Positions 17,756 to 26,558 are shown, counted from the first letter of the stretch. The stretch is DNA of 64,000 nucleotides from an uncultured Neglectibacter sp. (GCA_937958185.1 CALFFN010000028.1:1-64000), one strand, 5' to 3'. Notes: generated by a model from the letters alone, not told the origin. Translations and numbers: made by a program.

Positions 17756-19042
17756 TCAGGCTTTTTTGGCTTCTTCTTCCGCCTCTGCCAGTTCCTTTTT
17801 GTAGAGGTACTTGTCCACATCGTCGATGATGTTCTGGGGCAGCTTTTTCTCCACGGGGAACGCCTTGGCGTTGATGACCGCCCTGCTGAATTCCAGCACG
17901 CCGGCAGAGGTCTGCGCCAGCGCTTCGGGGCGGAGGAAATCCAGAGTGTCAAAGCGGTTGTGGATATAGGCGGCGCCGTGGGCGCCTGCCCGCCCGAAAT
18001 TCACCGCCGGAATGCCGTTGTCCGCAAAGGGAATGGAGTCGCTGGAATAAATGGTCTGCTTCACCTGCACGGGAAGCCCGGCGATCTTCATCAGGTAGTC
18101 GGCATAGTGCATCAGGCTTTCTTCCGCGGTAACGCCCAGTTCTTCCACGCCCAGCACGGGGCCGCCCACGTCGATGTTGATCATCAGAATGTGCTTGTCC
18201 AGCTCGTCCTTGTGGTCGCGGACAAACGCCTTGCTGCCCTCCAGACCGATCTCCTCCGAGCCGTACCACATGAACTTCACCGTGCGGCTAGGGGGATTCT
18301 CCTTGAAGTACCGCAGCATTTCCATGTTGATGACCGACCCGGCGCCGTTGTCGTACACGCCGGTGGAGAAGGGTACGGAATCGTAGTGGGAGCCAAAGGA
18401 AATAATTTCCTCCGGGTGCTCCGTGCCTGTCAGGGTGGCGATCACATTGTGGGAGGTGCGCTCCACCACGGTGTTTTTCAAGGTGAGCCTAGCTTTTGTT
18501 GCCCCTCTGCGCACCATGTCCATGGCGTCCGTGACCCGCAGGTTCACCATGGGCACATTGCCGAAGGAGCGCAGGGTCTTCCGCAGGGCGCGGGTGGAAA
18601 GGTCGGTCTCCTCCACCTTGTCCCGCAGCTCGCCCTCCATGGTGACGATGCCCGCCACGCCGGCTTTCATCAGCTTGCGGAACAGCGGCACCCGCAGGTA
18701 GCCGTTGACCAGAACGATCTTCCCGGCGGCGTCCAGGAGGTTTGCGTCCAGCCCGTTTTCAATGTACAGGAAATCGGCGGTCAGCCCGCCCTCCGGGGTG
18801 TTCTGGGCGCATTTGTAGCCCGTCACCTGATATTCCTGATGGAACGGCTCCAGAATTTCAAAGGTCGCGGTCTCGATGTCCGCGTCTTCGATCTGGAACG
18901 GCTCGATCACAGCGGGCACGCCGATGGCTTCGCATTCCGCCTTCAGAATTTCCGCCGCTTTCAGCTCCTCCGCAGACCCGGCGACCCGGGTAAAGCCGAT
19001 TTTCTTCAGCAGCTCATATTCTCTTTCTCCACTGATATTCAT
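17756..19042 (-). CDS. M28-family metallopeptidase (aminopeptidase)
   Basis: 428 aa, no signal peptide, so probably cytoplasmic. The zinc site is complete: H219 (GSHYDS), D231 (YDNGAG), E263/E264 (GSEEIGLEGS), D291 (NIDVGG) and H361 (IHNRFDT). Between about 85 and 195 lies an inserted PA-like domain (KIVLVNGYLR, AGVAGIVTME). It should remove N-terminal residues from peptides with two zinc ions. ATG follows AAAAGGGGAG. The C-terminal tail (about 390-428) is charged and helical. No operon partner. Confidence 0.92.
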   Translation of the reverse strand: MNISGEREYELLKKIGFTRVAGSAEELKAAEILKAECEAIGVPAVIEPFQIEDADIETATFEILEPFHQEYQVTGYKCAQNTPEGGLTADFLYIENGLDANLLDAAGKIVLVNGYLRVPLFRKLMKAGVAGIVTMEGELRDKVEETDLSTRALRKTLRSFGNVPMVNLRVTDAMDMVRRGATKARLTLKNTVVERTSHNVIATLTGTEHPEEIISFGSHYDSVPFSTGVYDNGAGSVINMEMLRYFKENPPSRTVKFMWYGSEEIGLEGSKAFVRDHKDELDKHILMINIDVGGPVLGVEELGVTAEESLMHYADYLMKIAGLPVQVKQTIYSSDSIPFADNGIPAVNFGRAGAHGAAYIHNRFDTLDFLRPEALAQTSAGVLEFSRAVINAKAFPVEKKLPQNIIDDVDKYLYKKELAEAEEEAKKA

Positions 19043-19119
19043 GAAAACTCCCCTTTTCTGTCAATTTTCTTTATTCTATTCCCTTTTTTGGGGGTTGTCA
19101 ACGGAGATTTAAAAAGCTC

Positions 19120-19452
19120 TCAAAAGTAGTGGGTATTATGCCAATCTTCTCGTGCTTGCTGTCTAATCTGTTCTTCTTCATACACTCTCTGACGCTCCGC
19201 TTCTTCTTTTCTTCTTTCTGATTCCTGTCTATCCATTTCCGCTCGCTCTTCCGAGCTTGCTGCTGCATACCTGGCAGCTTTCTCCTGCTCCAAAATTGTC
19301 ATACCGATGAAAAACGATACAACGCCAACAACCGTAAGCGGTGCAATACCGCAATTCATTCCAATAAGAAATACTACTATCCCGATTCCCACCAATATTA
19401 AACCCCTTAAATCCTTTATGCGTTCCATAAGACCACCGTTTGTCTTGCGCAT
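19120..19452 (-). CDS. Small membrane protein with charged coiled-coil tail
   Basis: 110 aa from ATG 19452 (a GTG lies directly upstream). Two short hydrophobic segments (about 14-31 and 35-50) form a membrane hairpin, followed by a Glu/Arg/Gln-rich helix (about 52-105) that looks like a coiled coil. No family recognised. It is downstream of a 55-aa gene, separated by 5 bases, under one promoter at 19662-19690, and faces an XRE regulator. AT-rich composition sets it apart from neighbours. Confidence 0.7.
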   Translation of the reverse strand: MRKTNGGLMERIKDLRGLILVGIGIVVFLIGMNCGIAPLTVVGVVSFFIGMTILEQEKAARYAAASSEERAEMDRQESERRKEEAERQRVYEEEQIRQQAREDWHNTHYF

Positions 19453-19457
19453 CACTG

Positions 19458-19625
19458 TTACCTTCCTTTCTTAATTTCTTTAATTTCCAGTTGTGAAATT
19501 CGGCAATTGCAGTACAACTTTCCCAGTAGATTTTTTACATCTGTGCGGCTGTATGCCTGTATTTCTGTTTCTGTGTGGACAGTATCCACAACAAATTTGA
19601 CACAGTATAATTTCTTTTTTTCCAT
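19458..19625 (-). CDS. Small hypothetical protein (55 aa)
   Basis: 55 aa (MEKKKLYCVKF...), basic C-terminus, no membrane helix. ATG at 19625 is preceded by AGAAGATGGG; an upstream TTG at 19643 would overlap the operator palindrome. First gene of the two-gene leftward operon. Function unknown; the position beside an XRE regulator suggests it is the regulated target. Confidence 0.6.
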   Translation of the reverse strand: MEKKKLYCVKFVVDTVHTETEIQAYSRTDVKNLLGKLYCNCRISQLEIKEIKKGR

Positions 19626-19637
19626 AATCCCATCTTC

Positions 19638-19650
19638 TGACAAAATGTCA
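19638..19650. promoter_or_regulatory. Candidate XRE operator
   Basis: Perfect inverted repeat TGACA-AAA-TGTCA just downstream of the -10 of the leftward small-protein operon, at about +5 to +17. A repressor bound here would block transcription. The XRE gene next door is the likely repressor. Confidence 0.55.
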
Positions 19651-19661
19651 ATCTATAGCTA

Positions 19662-19690
19662 AGTATAGTAACGTTTTGTTGATAAGTCAA
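19662..19690 (-). promoter_or_regulatory. Promoter of the small membrane-protein operon
   Basis: TTGACT, 17 bases, TATACT on the leftward strand, ending 37 bases before the start codon of the 55-aa gene. Confidence 0.82.
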
Positions 19691-19796
19691 GCGATTTTTC
19701 GAAAAAATGTAAAATTATATCGACATTTAGTTTGATTTCATGAATTTTTTGCCTTTGCACGGTATACTACCCTTAGAAAACCCAGGGGGTGAAAAA

Positions 19797-20126
19797 ATGC
19801 GGGAAAGGCTTCGGGAACTGCGCCTTCAGATGGGAAAGACCCAGCAGGAAATGGCTGACCTGCTGAATATCACCAGCTCCGCCTACAGCCTGTATGAAAC
19901 CGGGAAACGCCAGCTGAACTATGAAAGCCTGTTGATTTTAGCAGATTATTTCGACGTGAGCCTGGATTATCTGTTTGGGCGCTCCAAGGTACGAAAACTG
20001 CCCGCAGAATTTACCCCCGCCGACTACCGTTTTTTGAAGCAGTACATCGCTTTGGACGAACGGGGGAAGAAAACCATACAGACCTTGCTGGACTTTGAAG
20101 CAAAATCAAAAAACACCCCAACATAA
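19797..20126 (+). CDS. XRE-family transcriptional regulator
   Basis: 109 aa from ATG 19797, preceded by AGGGGGTG. The N-terminal helix-turn-helix (about 4-60) carries the family pattern: MGKTQQEMADLLNITSSAYSLYETGKR, then LILADYFDVSLDYLFG. A short helical C-terminus follows (about 75-109), likely for dimerisation. Divergent from the 19120-19625 operon, whose promoter carries a matching palindrome. A terminator follows directly. Confidence 0.88.
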   Translation: MRERLRELRLQMGKTQQEMADLLNITSSAYSLYETGKRQLNYESLLILADYFDVSLDYLFGRSKVRKLPAEFTPADYRFLKQYIALDERGKKTIQTLLDFEAKSKNTPT

Positions 20127-20154
20127 AAAGCGCCGTCTTTTGACGGCGCTTTTC
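20126..20154. terminator. Bidirectional intrinsic terminator
   Basis: AAAAGCGCCGTC / GACGGCGCTTTT after the XRE gene, before the convergent cysS gene. Confidence 0.88.
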
Positions 20155-20167
20155 CAATCACTCATTC

Positions 20168-20202
20168 CCAATAACTAACAACTAACTCCTAATGACTAAC
20201 AA
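20168..20202. repeat. Heptamer tract overlapping the cysS stop
   Basis: Five 7-base units on the + strand: CCAATAA, CTAACAA, CTAACTC, CTAATGA, CTAACAA. The cysS stop codon (TAG on the leftward strand, 20196-20198) and its last two codons lie inside the last unit. Confidence 0.8.
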
Positions 20203-21614
20203 CTGATATGCCACTCCACGCCGTCCGGCGTATCCTTCATCACCACATGGCGGGCGGCAAGCTCGTCGCGGATTGCGTCGGCGGCTGCCCAGTCCTTGTT
20301 CTTCCGGGCTTCCGCACGCTTCTGGATCAGGTCTTCGATCTCTTCCCGCTGGGTCTTGGAAAGCCCGTCGTCGGCGGGCTTTCCCTGCCTCTTTGCCGCT
20401 TCCAGCAGATTTAGGGACAGCACCCTGTCGAAATCCTCTGCCAGATAGCGTTTGGTGGCGTCGGAAATATTCGCTTTCAGCATATCGTACAGCACGGTGA
20501 TCCCCAGAGAGGTGTTCAGATCGTTGCCCAGCGCCTGGGAAAATTTCTCCTGGAAGGGCTTTGCCGCTTCCCGGTCCGGCTCTCCCTCCGGGGAAAGCGC
20601 CGCGATCCGGCTGATGAGCTTCTGGTACGCCTGAGCGGCGTTATCCAGGCTTTCAAAGGAGAAGGTCAGGGGCTTGCGATAATGGGACTGCAGGCAGAAA
20701 AAGCGGTAGGCAAGGGGGTCGTACCCTTTTTCTTCCAGCAGGGAGACCGTCAGCTTGGCTCCCTTGGATTTGCTGATCTTCCCGCTGGTATCGTTCAGGT
20801 GCAGCACATGGAACCAGTATTTGCACCAGGGGTGCCCCAGATAGGCTTCGCTTTGGGCGATCTCGTTGGTATGGTGGGGAAAGGCGTTGTCAATGCCGCC
20901 GCAGTGAATGTCCAGATACTCCCCCAGCTCCTTTACGCTGATGGCGGAGCATTCGATGTGCCAGCCGGGATAGCCGTATCCCCAGGGGCTTTCCCATTTC
21001 AGCTCCTGATCCTCGAATTTGGACTTGGTGAACCACAGCACAAAATCGGTTTTGTTCCGCTTGTTCTCGTCGGCGTCCACGCTGTCCCGCACGCCTACCG
21101 CCAGATCCTCGCCGTTCTGGTTGCCGAACACATAGTAATTCTGAAGCCTGGAGGTGTCAAAGTACACATTTCCTCCCGCCTGATAGGCGTAGCCCTTTTC
21201 CAGCAGGACGGAGACCATCTCGATAAAATCGTCCACCCGGCTGGTGGCAGGCACCACGGTATCCGGCCAGCGGATATTCAGTTTTTCGCAGTCCGCCTTG
21301 AACGCGTCCGTATAGAATTTGGCGATCTCCAGCACGGTTTTGTGCTCCCGCCGGGCTCCGCTGAGCATTTTGTCCTCGCCGGTGTCCCCGTCGCTGGACA
21401 GGTGCCCCACGTCGGTAATATTCATGACCCGGTCCACCTGATACCCCTCGTACCGCAGGGCTTTTTCCAGCACGTCCTCCATCAGGTAGGAGCGCAGGTT
21501 GCCGATATGGGCAAAGGAATAGACCGTGGGTCCGCAGGTGTACATTTTCACCCTGCCCGGCTCGTGGGGCGTAAAGGCTTCCTTTTTCATGGTCAGCGTA
21601 TTGGTAAGTTCCAT
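20196..21614 (-). CDS. cysS: Cysteinyl-tRNA synthetase
   Basis: 472 aa. Class I signatures are present: zinc/cysteine pocket TCGPTVYSFAHIGN with C27 and HIGN at 36-39, zinc ligand cysteine in WHIECSAIS, and KISKSKG as the KMSKS loop. It charges tRNA-Cys with cysteine. The C-terminal anticodon region ends WHISC. ATG follows GGAGGG. It lies 13 bases downstream of cysE in the same orientation, and both are controlled by a T-box reading the Cys codon. The last two residues and stop come from a heptamer repeat tract. Confidence 0.97.
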   Translation of the reverse strand: MELTNTLTMKKEAFTPHEPGRVKMYTCGPTVYSFAHIGNLRSYLMEDVLEKALRYEGYQVDRVMNITDVGHLSSDGDTGEDKMLSGARREHKTVLEIAKFYTDAFKADCEKLNIRWPDTVVPATSRVDDFIEMVSVLLEKGYAYQAGGNVYFDTSRLQNYYVFGNQNGEDLAVGVRDSVDADENKRNKTDFVLWFTKSKFEDQELKWESPWGYGYPGWHIECSAISVKELGEYLDIHCGGIDNAFPHHTNEIAQSEAYLGHPWCKYWFHVLHLNDTSGKISKSKGAKLTVSLLEEKGYDPLAYRFFCLQSHYRKPLTFSFESLDNAAQAYQKLISRIAALSPEGEPDREAAKPFQEKFSQALGNDLNTSLGITVLYDMLKANISDATKRYLAEDFDRVLSLNLLEAAKRQGKPADDGLSKTQREEIEDLIQKRAEARKNKDWAAADAIRDELAARHVVMKDTPDGVEWHISC

Positions 21615-21627
21615 AATTTTCCCTCCG

Positions 21628-22302
21628 TTATTTTGTTTCGGCTTCTGAATTGTCCTGTCTGGTTTCCAGCTGATTTAACTGCTCCTGCATTCGTTCCAGC
21701 TGACCCCGCAGATTGCAAAGCTCCATGGAAACAGGGTCCGCCACGTGGATCTGATCCAGCTGGGTGCTGGCGCATTCCACCTTTTTCCCGCCGATCTTCA
21801 CCACTCTGGCAGGCACGCCCACGGCGGTGGCGTCCGGCGGCACGGCGTCCAGCACCACGGCGCCGGCTGCCACCCGGGCGTTGTCGCCCACAGTGAAAGG
21901 TCCCAGCACCTTTGCCCCAGCGCCGATGAGCACGTTATTGCCCAGGGTGGGGTGCCGCTTTCCATGGTCCTTGCCTGTGCCGCCCAGGGTCACGTTCTGG
22001 TACAGGGTGCAGTTGTCGCCGATCTCCGTGGTCTCGCCGATGACCACCCCCATGCCGTGGTCGATAAACAGCCCCTTGCCGATCTTCGCGGCAGGGTGTA
22101 TTTCAATGCCCGTTTTCTTCCGGGAACGCTGGGAAATGAACCGGGCAAGAAATTTCATATTGTGCCGGTAGAACCAGTTTGCCCGGCGGTGCGCCCGCAC
22201 AGCCTTAAAGCCGGAATAAAGGAAGTACACCTCTAACCGGGATCGGGCGGCAGGATCGCGCTCCATGACGGCGTCCAGGTCTTCCCGCAATTTCTGAAAC
22301 AA
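21628..22302 (-). CDS. cysE: Serine O-acetyltransferase
   Basis: About 224 aa. The N-terminal helical part is followed by a left-handed parallel beta-helix of hexapeptide repeats with the signature IDHGMGVVIGETTEIGDNCTLYQNVTLGG and KRHPTLGNNVLIGAGAKVLGP. It makes O-acetylserine from serine and acetyl-CoA, the precursor of cysteine. The C-terminal ~40 aa form a Gln/Leu-rich helix. A GTG at 22311 overlaps AAGGAG, so TTG 22302, 8 bases away, is the better start. Operon with cysS. Confidence 0.93.
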   Translation of the reverse strand: MFQKLREDLDAVMERDPAARSRLEVYFLYSGFKAVRAHRRANWFYRHNMKFLARFISQRSRKKTGIEIHPAAKIGKGLFIDHGMGVVIGETTEIGDNCTLYQNVTLGGTGKDHGKRHPTLGNNVLIGAGAKVLGPFTVGDNARVAAGAVVLDAVPPDATAVGVPARVVKIGGKKVECASTQLDQIHVADPVSMELCNLRGQLERMQEQLNQLETRQDNSEAETK

Positions 22303-22353
22303 TAGGATCACTCCTTCCGAATTCGAGCCGTGAGATATTAGATTTTTTAGATT

Positions 22354-22381
22354 CTGGATACTGGATGCTGGATGCTGGATA
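22354..22381 (+). repeat. Tandem heptamer repeat CTGGATR x4
   Basis: CTGGATA, CTGGATG, CTGGATG, CTGGATA: four perfect 7-base units in tandem, 43 bases upstream of cysE between it and the T-box. Confidence 0.9.
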
Positions 22382-22510
22382 AGAACAAGGGCGATAATAG
22401 TTTAGCGGTTATCGGAAAACCGTTTTCCAAAGCCTCTGCTTTCGCACATTTAGGTCCCTGCCTTTTCGATCATGCTGCCGTGTGCGATTTTTTCTTTCTT
22501 CAGCGGGGGG

Positions 22511-22571
22511 GCTTCGGTCTCGCCTTTGGCTCGGTCAGCGCTGAACGGTCTCCACCGGAGACCAGCGCCCC
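22511..22571. repeat. Dispersed hairpin repeat, copy 1
   Basis: Contains GGTCTCC-ACC-GGAGACC (22547-22563) flanked by GCGCT / AGCGC, preceded by TCTCGCCTTTGGCTCGGTC. A similar element with a GATCTCC-ACC-GGAGATC hairpin lies at 31929-31990. It sits inside the transcribed leader between the T-box terminator and cysE. Confidence 0.75.
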
Positions 22572-22629
22572 CCCGCCTGCCCCTGATAAAAGGCAGATAG
22601 CCTGCGGTTTTCCTATCAGGAGTGAATAA

Positions 22630-22664
22630 TTGCTCGTTGCTCATTTCTCATTGCTCATTTCATG
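22630..22664 (+). repeat. Heptamer tract TTGCTCA type
   Basis: Five 7-base units: TTGCTCG, TTGCTCA, TTTCTCA, TTGCTCA, TTTCATG. The same family occurs at 54628-54662. Confidence 0.85.
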
Positions 22665-22696
22665 TGTGCTAAACTCCAATTTATCTCTAAAGAGTA

Positions 22697-22955
22697 AATA
22701 AAAAGCCCCCGCAGACGAAACGCTCCGTCTGCGAAGGCGATTTTGGCCGCGGTTCCACTTCGCTTGGTTCTCAACAGGACGGTAACGGCTCCCGCCGGGC
22801 AGGGATTTCCCCCTGCCTGCTCCGGAATGCATTTCTCCCCCGCCGCTGCCGAAAAGGGTTCCAGCCGGCAGCGCTGCTCACTGCTCGCCCTTTTCTCTCT
22901 GCTGCCCGGTGCCTGGGGGTACTTCTTTCCTTCAATGCATTTGCTTCTCTGCTAT
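22697..22955 (-). promoter_or_regulatory. T-box riboswitch, cysteine-specific, for cysE-cysS
   Basis: The leftward strand contains the T-box core GTGGAACCGCGG (about 22745-22758). Before it lies a long structured Stem I with a plausible specifier TGC followed by A (within AAATGCATT, about 22827-22835), the Cys codon. The TGGA in the T-box pairs with UCCA at the end of tRNA-Cys, which has discriminator U. After it comes the terminator GCAGACGGAGC / GTTTCGTCTGC with a T-run (to about 22697). Uncharged tRNA-Cys should stabilise the antiterminator and switch on cysE-cysS. Confidence 0.9.
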
Positions 22956-22983
22956 ATTTTATGCTGCAGCCCCGACAATGTGA

Positions 22984-24168
22984 TTATTTCTCAAAGCTGA
23001 GCTGCTGTCCTTTATACTTGCTGCGCTCCTCCCTGCGGCGCTCCAGCAGGGCGTCGATCTTCTGGTGGGGGTCGATCAGGGAGCTGACAGAAATATCATG
23101 GTTCAAGGCGGAAATAAAATACGCAATATACTTGGACACGTCCACCTCGTAGAACCAGGGACGGTTCTTCAATTCTTCCGTACGGTAGGTCAGGTTGGAG
23201 CCGAACACGCCGTCGACCACGCCCTCCCGGTACGCCTTGTCAAAGGTGGCAAGCCCGTTGGTAAAAATCGCGTAAGTAGCATAGGCAAAAATGCGCTTTG
23301 CCTTCCGCTCCTTCAGGTTGTAGGCAATGTCCAGCATGGATTCGCCGGAGGAAATGATATCGTCGGCGATGAACACGTCCTTGCCCTCCACGTCGGAGCC
23401 CAGATATTCATGGGCAACGATGGGGTTGCGCCCGTCCACCACCCGGGAATAATCCCGGCGCTTGTAGAACATTCCCATTTCCACGCCCAGCACGGAGGCG
23501 TAATACATGTTCCGGCTCAAAGCACCCTCGTCGGGGCTGACAATCATAAAATCATTTCTGTCTGTGGACAGATCGGGGAAATTGCGGAACATGGTTTTCA
23601 GCACCTGGTAGCTGGGCATCAGATTGTCAAAGCCCATCAGGGGCACGGCGTTCTGCACCCGGGGGTCGTGGGCGTCAAAGGTCACAACGTTTTCTACGCC
23701 CATGGCGCGCAGCTCCTGCATTGCCACGGCACAGTCCAGAGATTCCCGGTAGCTTCTGCGGTGCTGCCTGCCGCCGTACAGCAGGGGCATGATCACGTTG
23801 ATGCGGTGCGCTTTGCCGCTGGCGGCCTGGATCAGGCGCTTCAGGTCCTGAAAATGGTCGTCGGGGGACATGTGGTTCTCTTTGCCGAAATAGTTGTACA
23901 CGCAGCTGTAGTTGCCAACGTCTACAATGAAAAACAGGTCATAGCCCCGCACGGTGTCGGTGATGATCCCCTTGCCGTCGCCGGAAGAAAATCTGGGGCA
24001 GCTGGATTTGATGCGGAAGGTGTCGATTTCCAGCCCGGCTTCCTTTGCCCATCTGAGCAAATGGGCTTCGATCTTGGTAGAAAGCTCTTCCGCGCCCTCC
24101 AGGGAAACGATCCCCAGAGGGGCGATGCGATTGGCAGGGCTGAAAGAAAACTGCGCCGCTTGTTCCAT
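22984..24168 (-). CDS. prs: Ribose-phosphate pyrophosphokinase (PRPP synthetase-like)
   Basis: About 394 aa, longer than the usual ~315 aa. The PRPP-binding loop DDIISSGES and the metal/ribose segment VTFDAHDPRVQNA are clear, as is GGRQHRRSYRESLD, the ATP-flexible-loop region. It makes PRPP from ribose 5-phosphate and ATP for nucleotide, His and Trp synthesis. The extra length lies at the N-terminus (about 1-60) and C-terminus (helical, Arg/Lys-rich), as in a divergent clostridial PRPP synthetase branch. ATG 24168 is preceded by AAAGGA, rather far upstream (12 bases). Confidence 0.88.
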   Translation of the reverse strand: MEQAAQFSFSPANRIAPLGIVSLEGAEELSTKIEAHLLRWAKEAGLEIDTFRIKSSCPRFSSGDGKGIITDTVRGYDLFFIVDVGNYSCVYNYFGKENHMSPDDHFQDLKRLIQAASGKAHRINVIMPLLYGGRQHRRSYRESLDCAVAMQELRAMGVENVVTFDAHDPRVQNAVPLMGFDNLMPSYQVLKTMFRNFPDLSTDRNDFMIVSPDEGALSRNMYYASVLGVEMGMFYKRRDYSRVVDGRNPIVAHEYLGSDVEGKDVFIADDIISSGESMLDIAYNLKERKAKRIFAYATYAIFTNGLATFDKAYREGVVDGVFGSNLTYRTEELKNRPWFYEVDVSKYIAYFISALNHDISVSSLIDPHQKIDALLERRREERSKYKGQQLSFEK

Positions 24169-24333
24169 GTTTTTTGACCGTCCTTTCTCCATCCACAGAT
24201 ATTTGATTGTCACGAACCGCTTCTATTCAGGATTTTAACACAATCCGGCGAACAATTCTACAAGAAACGGCGAAAAATTCCCGAGAATTTTTATTTTGCA
24301 CAGCCCCTACAATTTTTTTGGGCAGAACACACC

Positions 24334-26358
24334 TTATTTTGTGTGTCCCCGCAATACCACAGAGCCGTAGCCGGGCAGGGTCATCCGGGCTTTTTCCTCT
24401 CCATCGGGAACAGTGGAAAATCCCGCAGGCAGGGAAACGGTCCTTTCCCCGCCGGAGAAATTTTGCAGGAACAGATAGGAAAGCTCCCCGTCCTCTCTCA
24501 GGCAGGCTTCCACGCCCTGGGGCGGGTCTGCGTCCAGCGCTTTTTTCAGCTGCAGCTCTTCCGCCAGCCGGTGGTAAAAATCGTGGCAGAATGCTTCGTC
24601 CGTCCGGGCGGCGATATAATACGCCCTGCCTTTTCCAAAGGAATTTACTGTCAGGGCAGGCTCGCCCCTGTAGAAATCCTCCCCGTAAACGCCCAGTACC
24701 TCGGCGCCCTTTGCATGGATCAGGGCGCAAAGCTCGGAAACGCCATACGCCTTCCCGCCGGAAAGCAGGGTGTTTTTCTCCCCGTCCCACAAGCCGTCGG
24801 TGGATTCGTTCCACACGCCGAACACGTCCATCAGCCCGCCGCCGGGCCAGCCGCCCAGATAGCAGAGGTCGTTTTCATTGACAAGCCCGGTCAGGTACGT
24901 CCCCACCAGCGTGCCGCCGTTTTCGGTGAAGGTCTTCAGCTTTTCTTCAAAGCCCTCCCGCAGCAGGTAGAGCATGGGGGCGATGACCAGCCTGTAGCCG
25001 GAAAGGTCGGCTTCCTCGTCAACGACGTCCACGGCAATGCCCTGTTCCCACAGCGCCTTATACTGCTGCTGCACGGTTTCCACATAGTGAATGCCGCAGT
25101 TTCTGGGACCTGCCGCGCCTTTGAGCGCCCAGCCGTTTTCCGTGTCGTACACCAGCGCCACCTGCGCCTTTACCGTGCTGCGGGAAACGCTGTCGAGCTG
25201 TTCCAGCCGCTCGCCCACTTCCGTCACATCGCGGAACACTCTGGTGTCGGACCCGCCGTAGTGGTCCACCACCGCGCCGTGGAATTTTTCCGTAGAGCCC
25301 CGGCTTTTGCGGAACTGGAAATACTGCACGGAATTGGAGCCGTGCGCCACCGCCTGCATACTGGCGGCAAGGTGCATTCCCGGGCGCTTCAGCCGGGAGA
25401 CCGGCGTCCAGTTGGTCATGCTGGGGGTGGACTCCATCAGCAGGAAGGGCTGGCACTTCAGGGAGCGCATGAAATCGTGCCACAGCGCCACCTGCGCTGC
25501 CACCTCGCTGTTGTCCCCGGCTTTCCACCAGGGGTAGCTGTCCCAGGAGATCACGTCCAGCTCGTCCCGGAATTTCCCATAATTATAATCGTCAAAATAA
25601 TACATGAAATTGGTGGTGACGGGCAGGCTGGCGTCCGCCGCCTTTACCGCGTCCCGCTCCAGCTTCATAAATTCGATAACCTGATCGGTGGTGAACCGTT
25701 TCCAGTCCAGGTTCAGCCCGTGGGTGCCCGTTTCCCCATTGGGGACGGGGGCGTGTATCTGCTCCCAGTCGGTGTAGGTGTGGCTCCAGAAATCCGTCCA
25801 CCACTGGTGGTTCAGGTTGTCCAGCGTGCCGTACTTTTTCTTCAGCCATTCCCGGAACGCCGCCTGGCACAGCGGGCAGTAGCAGCTGCCGCCGTATTCA
25901 TTGGACAGGTGCCACAGGATCACGCCGGGGTGGGGGGCAAAGCGCTTTGCCAGCGCCGTGTCCAGCGCCTTTACCTTTTCCCGGTAGACCGGCGAGGTGT
26001 AGCAGTGGTTGTGCCGCCCGCCTGTCTCGTCCCGCTTGAGCTCCCGGGACACCCGGCGGATCTCCGGGTACTTTTCGCTCATCCAAACGGGCTTCGCCCC
26101 GGAGGGGGTCGCCAGCACGGTATAAATTCCGTTTTGGTACAAATTGTCAATGATTTTTTCCAGCCAGTCGAAGTGGTATTCTCCCTCTTTGGGCTCCAGT
26201 TTTGCCCAAGCGAAAATACCCACGGAAACGCAATTGATATGGGCTTTTTTCATCAGCTCGATATCTTTTTCCAGAATATCCGGGCGGTCAAGCCACTGGT
26301 CGGGGTTATAGTCCCCTCCATGCAGCAGATGGGGAAAGCGCGGGGTCAACGGGTTCAT
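24334..26358 (-). CDS. Beta-galactosidase, glycoside hydrolase family 42
   Basis: 674 aa from ATG 26358, preceded by AGAGGAG; the longer frame to 26538 has no such site. GH42 hallmarks are GGDYNPDQW near the N-terminus, acid/base glutamate in WHLSNEYGGSCYCPLC, with the zinc-site cysteines after it, and the nucleophile glutamate in FLLMESTPS. Then come the trimerisation domain (about 390-590) and a C-terminal beta domain. No signal peptide, so it cleaves imported beta-galactosides in the cytoplasm. Confidence 0.95.
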   Translation of the reverse strand: MNPLTPRFPHLLHGGDYNPDQWLDRPDILEKDIELMKKAHINCVSVGIFAWAKLEPKEGEYHFDWLEKIIDNLYQNGIYTVLATPSGAKPVWMSEKYPEIRRVSRELKRDETGGRHNHCYTSPVYREKVKALDTALAKRFAPHPGVILWHLSNEYGGSCYCPLCQAAFREWLKKKYGTLDNLNHQWWTDFWSHTYTDWEQIHAPVPNGETGTHGLNLDWKRFTTDQVIEFMKLERDAVKAADASLPVTTNFMYYFDDYNYGKFRDELDVISWDSYPWWKAGDNSEVAAQVALWHDFMRSLKCQPFLLMESTPSMTNWTPVSRLKRPGMHLAASMQAVAHGSNSVQYFQFRKSRGSTEKFHGAVVDHYGGSDTRVFRDVTEVGERLEQLDSVSRSTVKAQVALVYDTENGWALKGAAGPRNCGIHYVETVQQQYKALWEQGIAVDVVDEEADLSGYRLVIAPMLYLLREGFEEKLKTFTENGGTLVGTYLTGLVNENDLCYLGGWPGGGLMDVFGVWNESTDGLWDGEKNTLLSGGKAYGVSELCALIHAKGAEVLGVYGEDFYRGEPALTVNSFGKGRAYYIAARTDEAFCHDFYHRLAEELQLKKALDADPPQGVEACLREDGELSYLFLQNFSGGERTVSLPAGFSTVPDGEEKARMTLPGYGSVVLRGHTK

Positions 26359-26493
26359 AGGAAAGCTCCTCTCATAATGCGGTCCTGCCCCCATTGTACT
26401 ATGAACCCCTGGAAGTAGCAAGCGTTTTTTGCCATGGCGCAACGTGGAGAAAGCCCGGTCCTTTCGCCGGCTGCGGACAAAACAGAGGGGAAA

Positions 26494-26522
26494 TTGACAG
26501 GAAAAATTTTTGCGGGTATGAT
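26494..26522 (+). promoter_or_regulatory. Promoter of the transglutaminase-like gene
   Basis: TTGACA, 17 bases, TATGAT, ending 36 bases before the ATG at 26559. Confidence 0.85.
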
Positions 26523-26558
26523 AAACTGTTCCCATCACAAGGAAAGGACGGAGAAACT

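Noticed and set aside
22450..22644. Leftward 64-codon frame across the heptamer and hairpin repeats
   Set aside because: It lies within the T-box leader of cysE; its start is inside the repeat tract and it has no ribosome binding site.
24343..26418. Rightward open frame of 691 codons opposite the GH42 gene
   Set aside because: Full overlap with a well-supported GH42 gene; its translation is rich in Gly, His, Gln and Arg without any domain.
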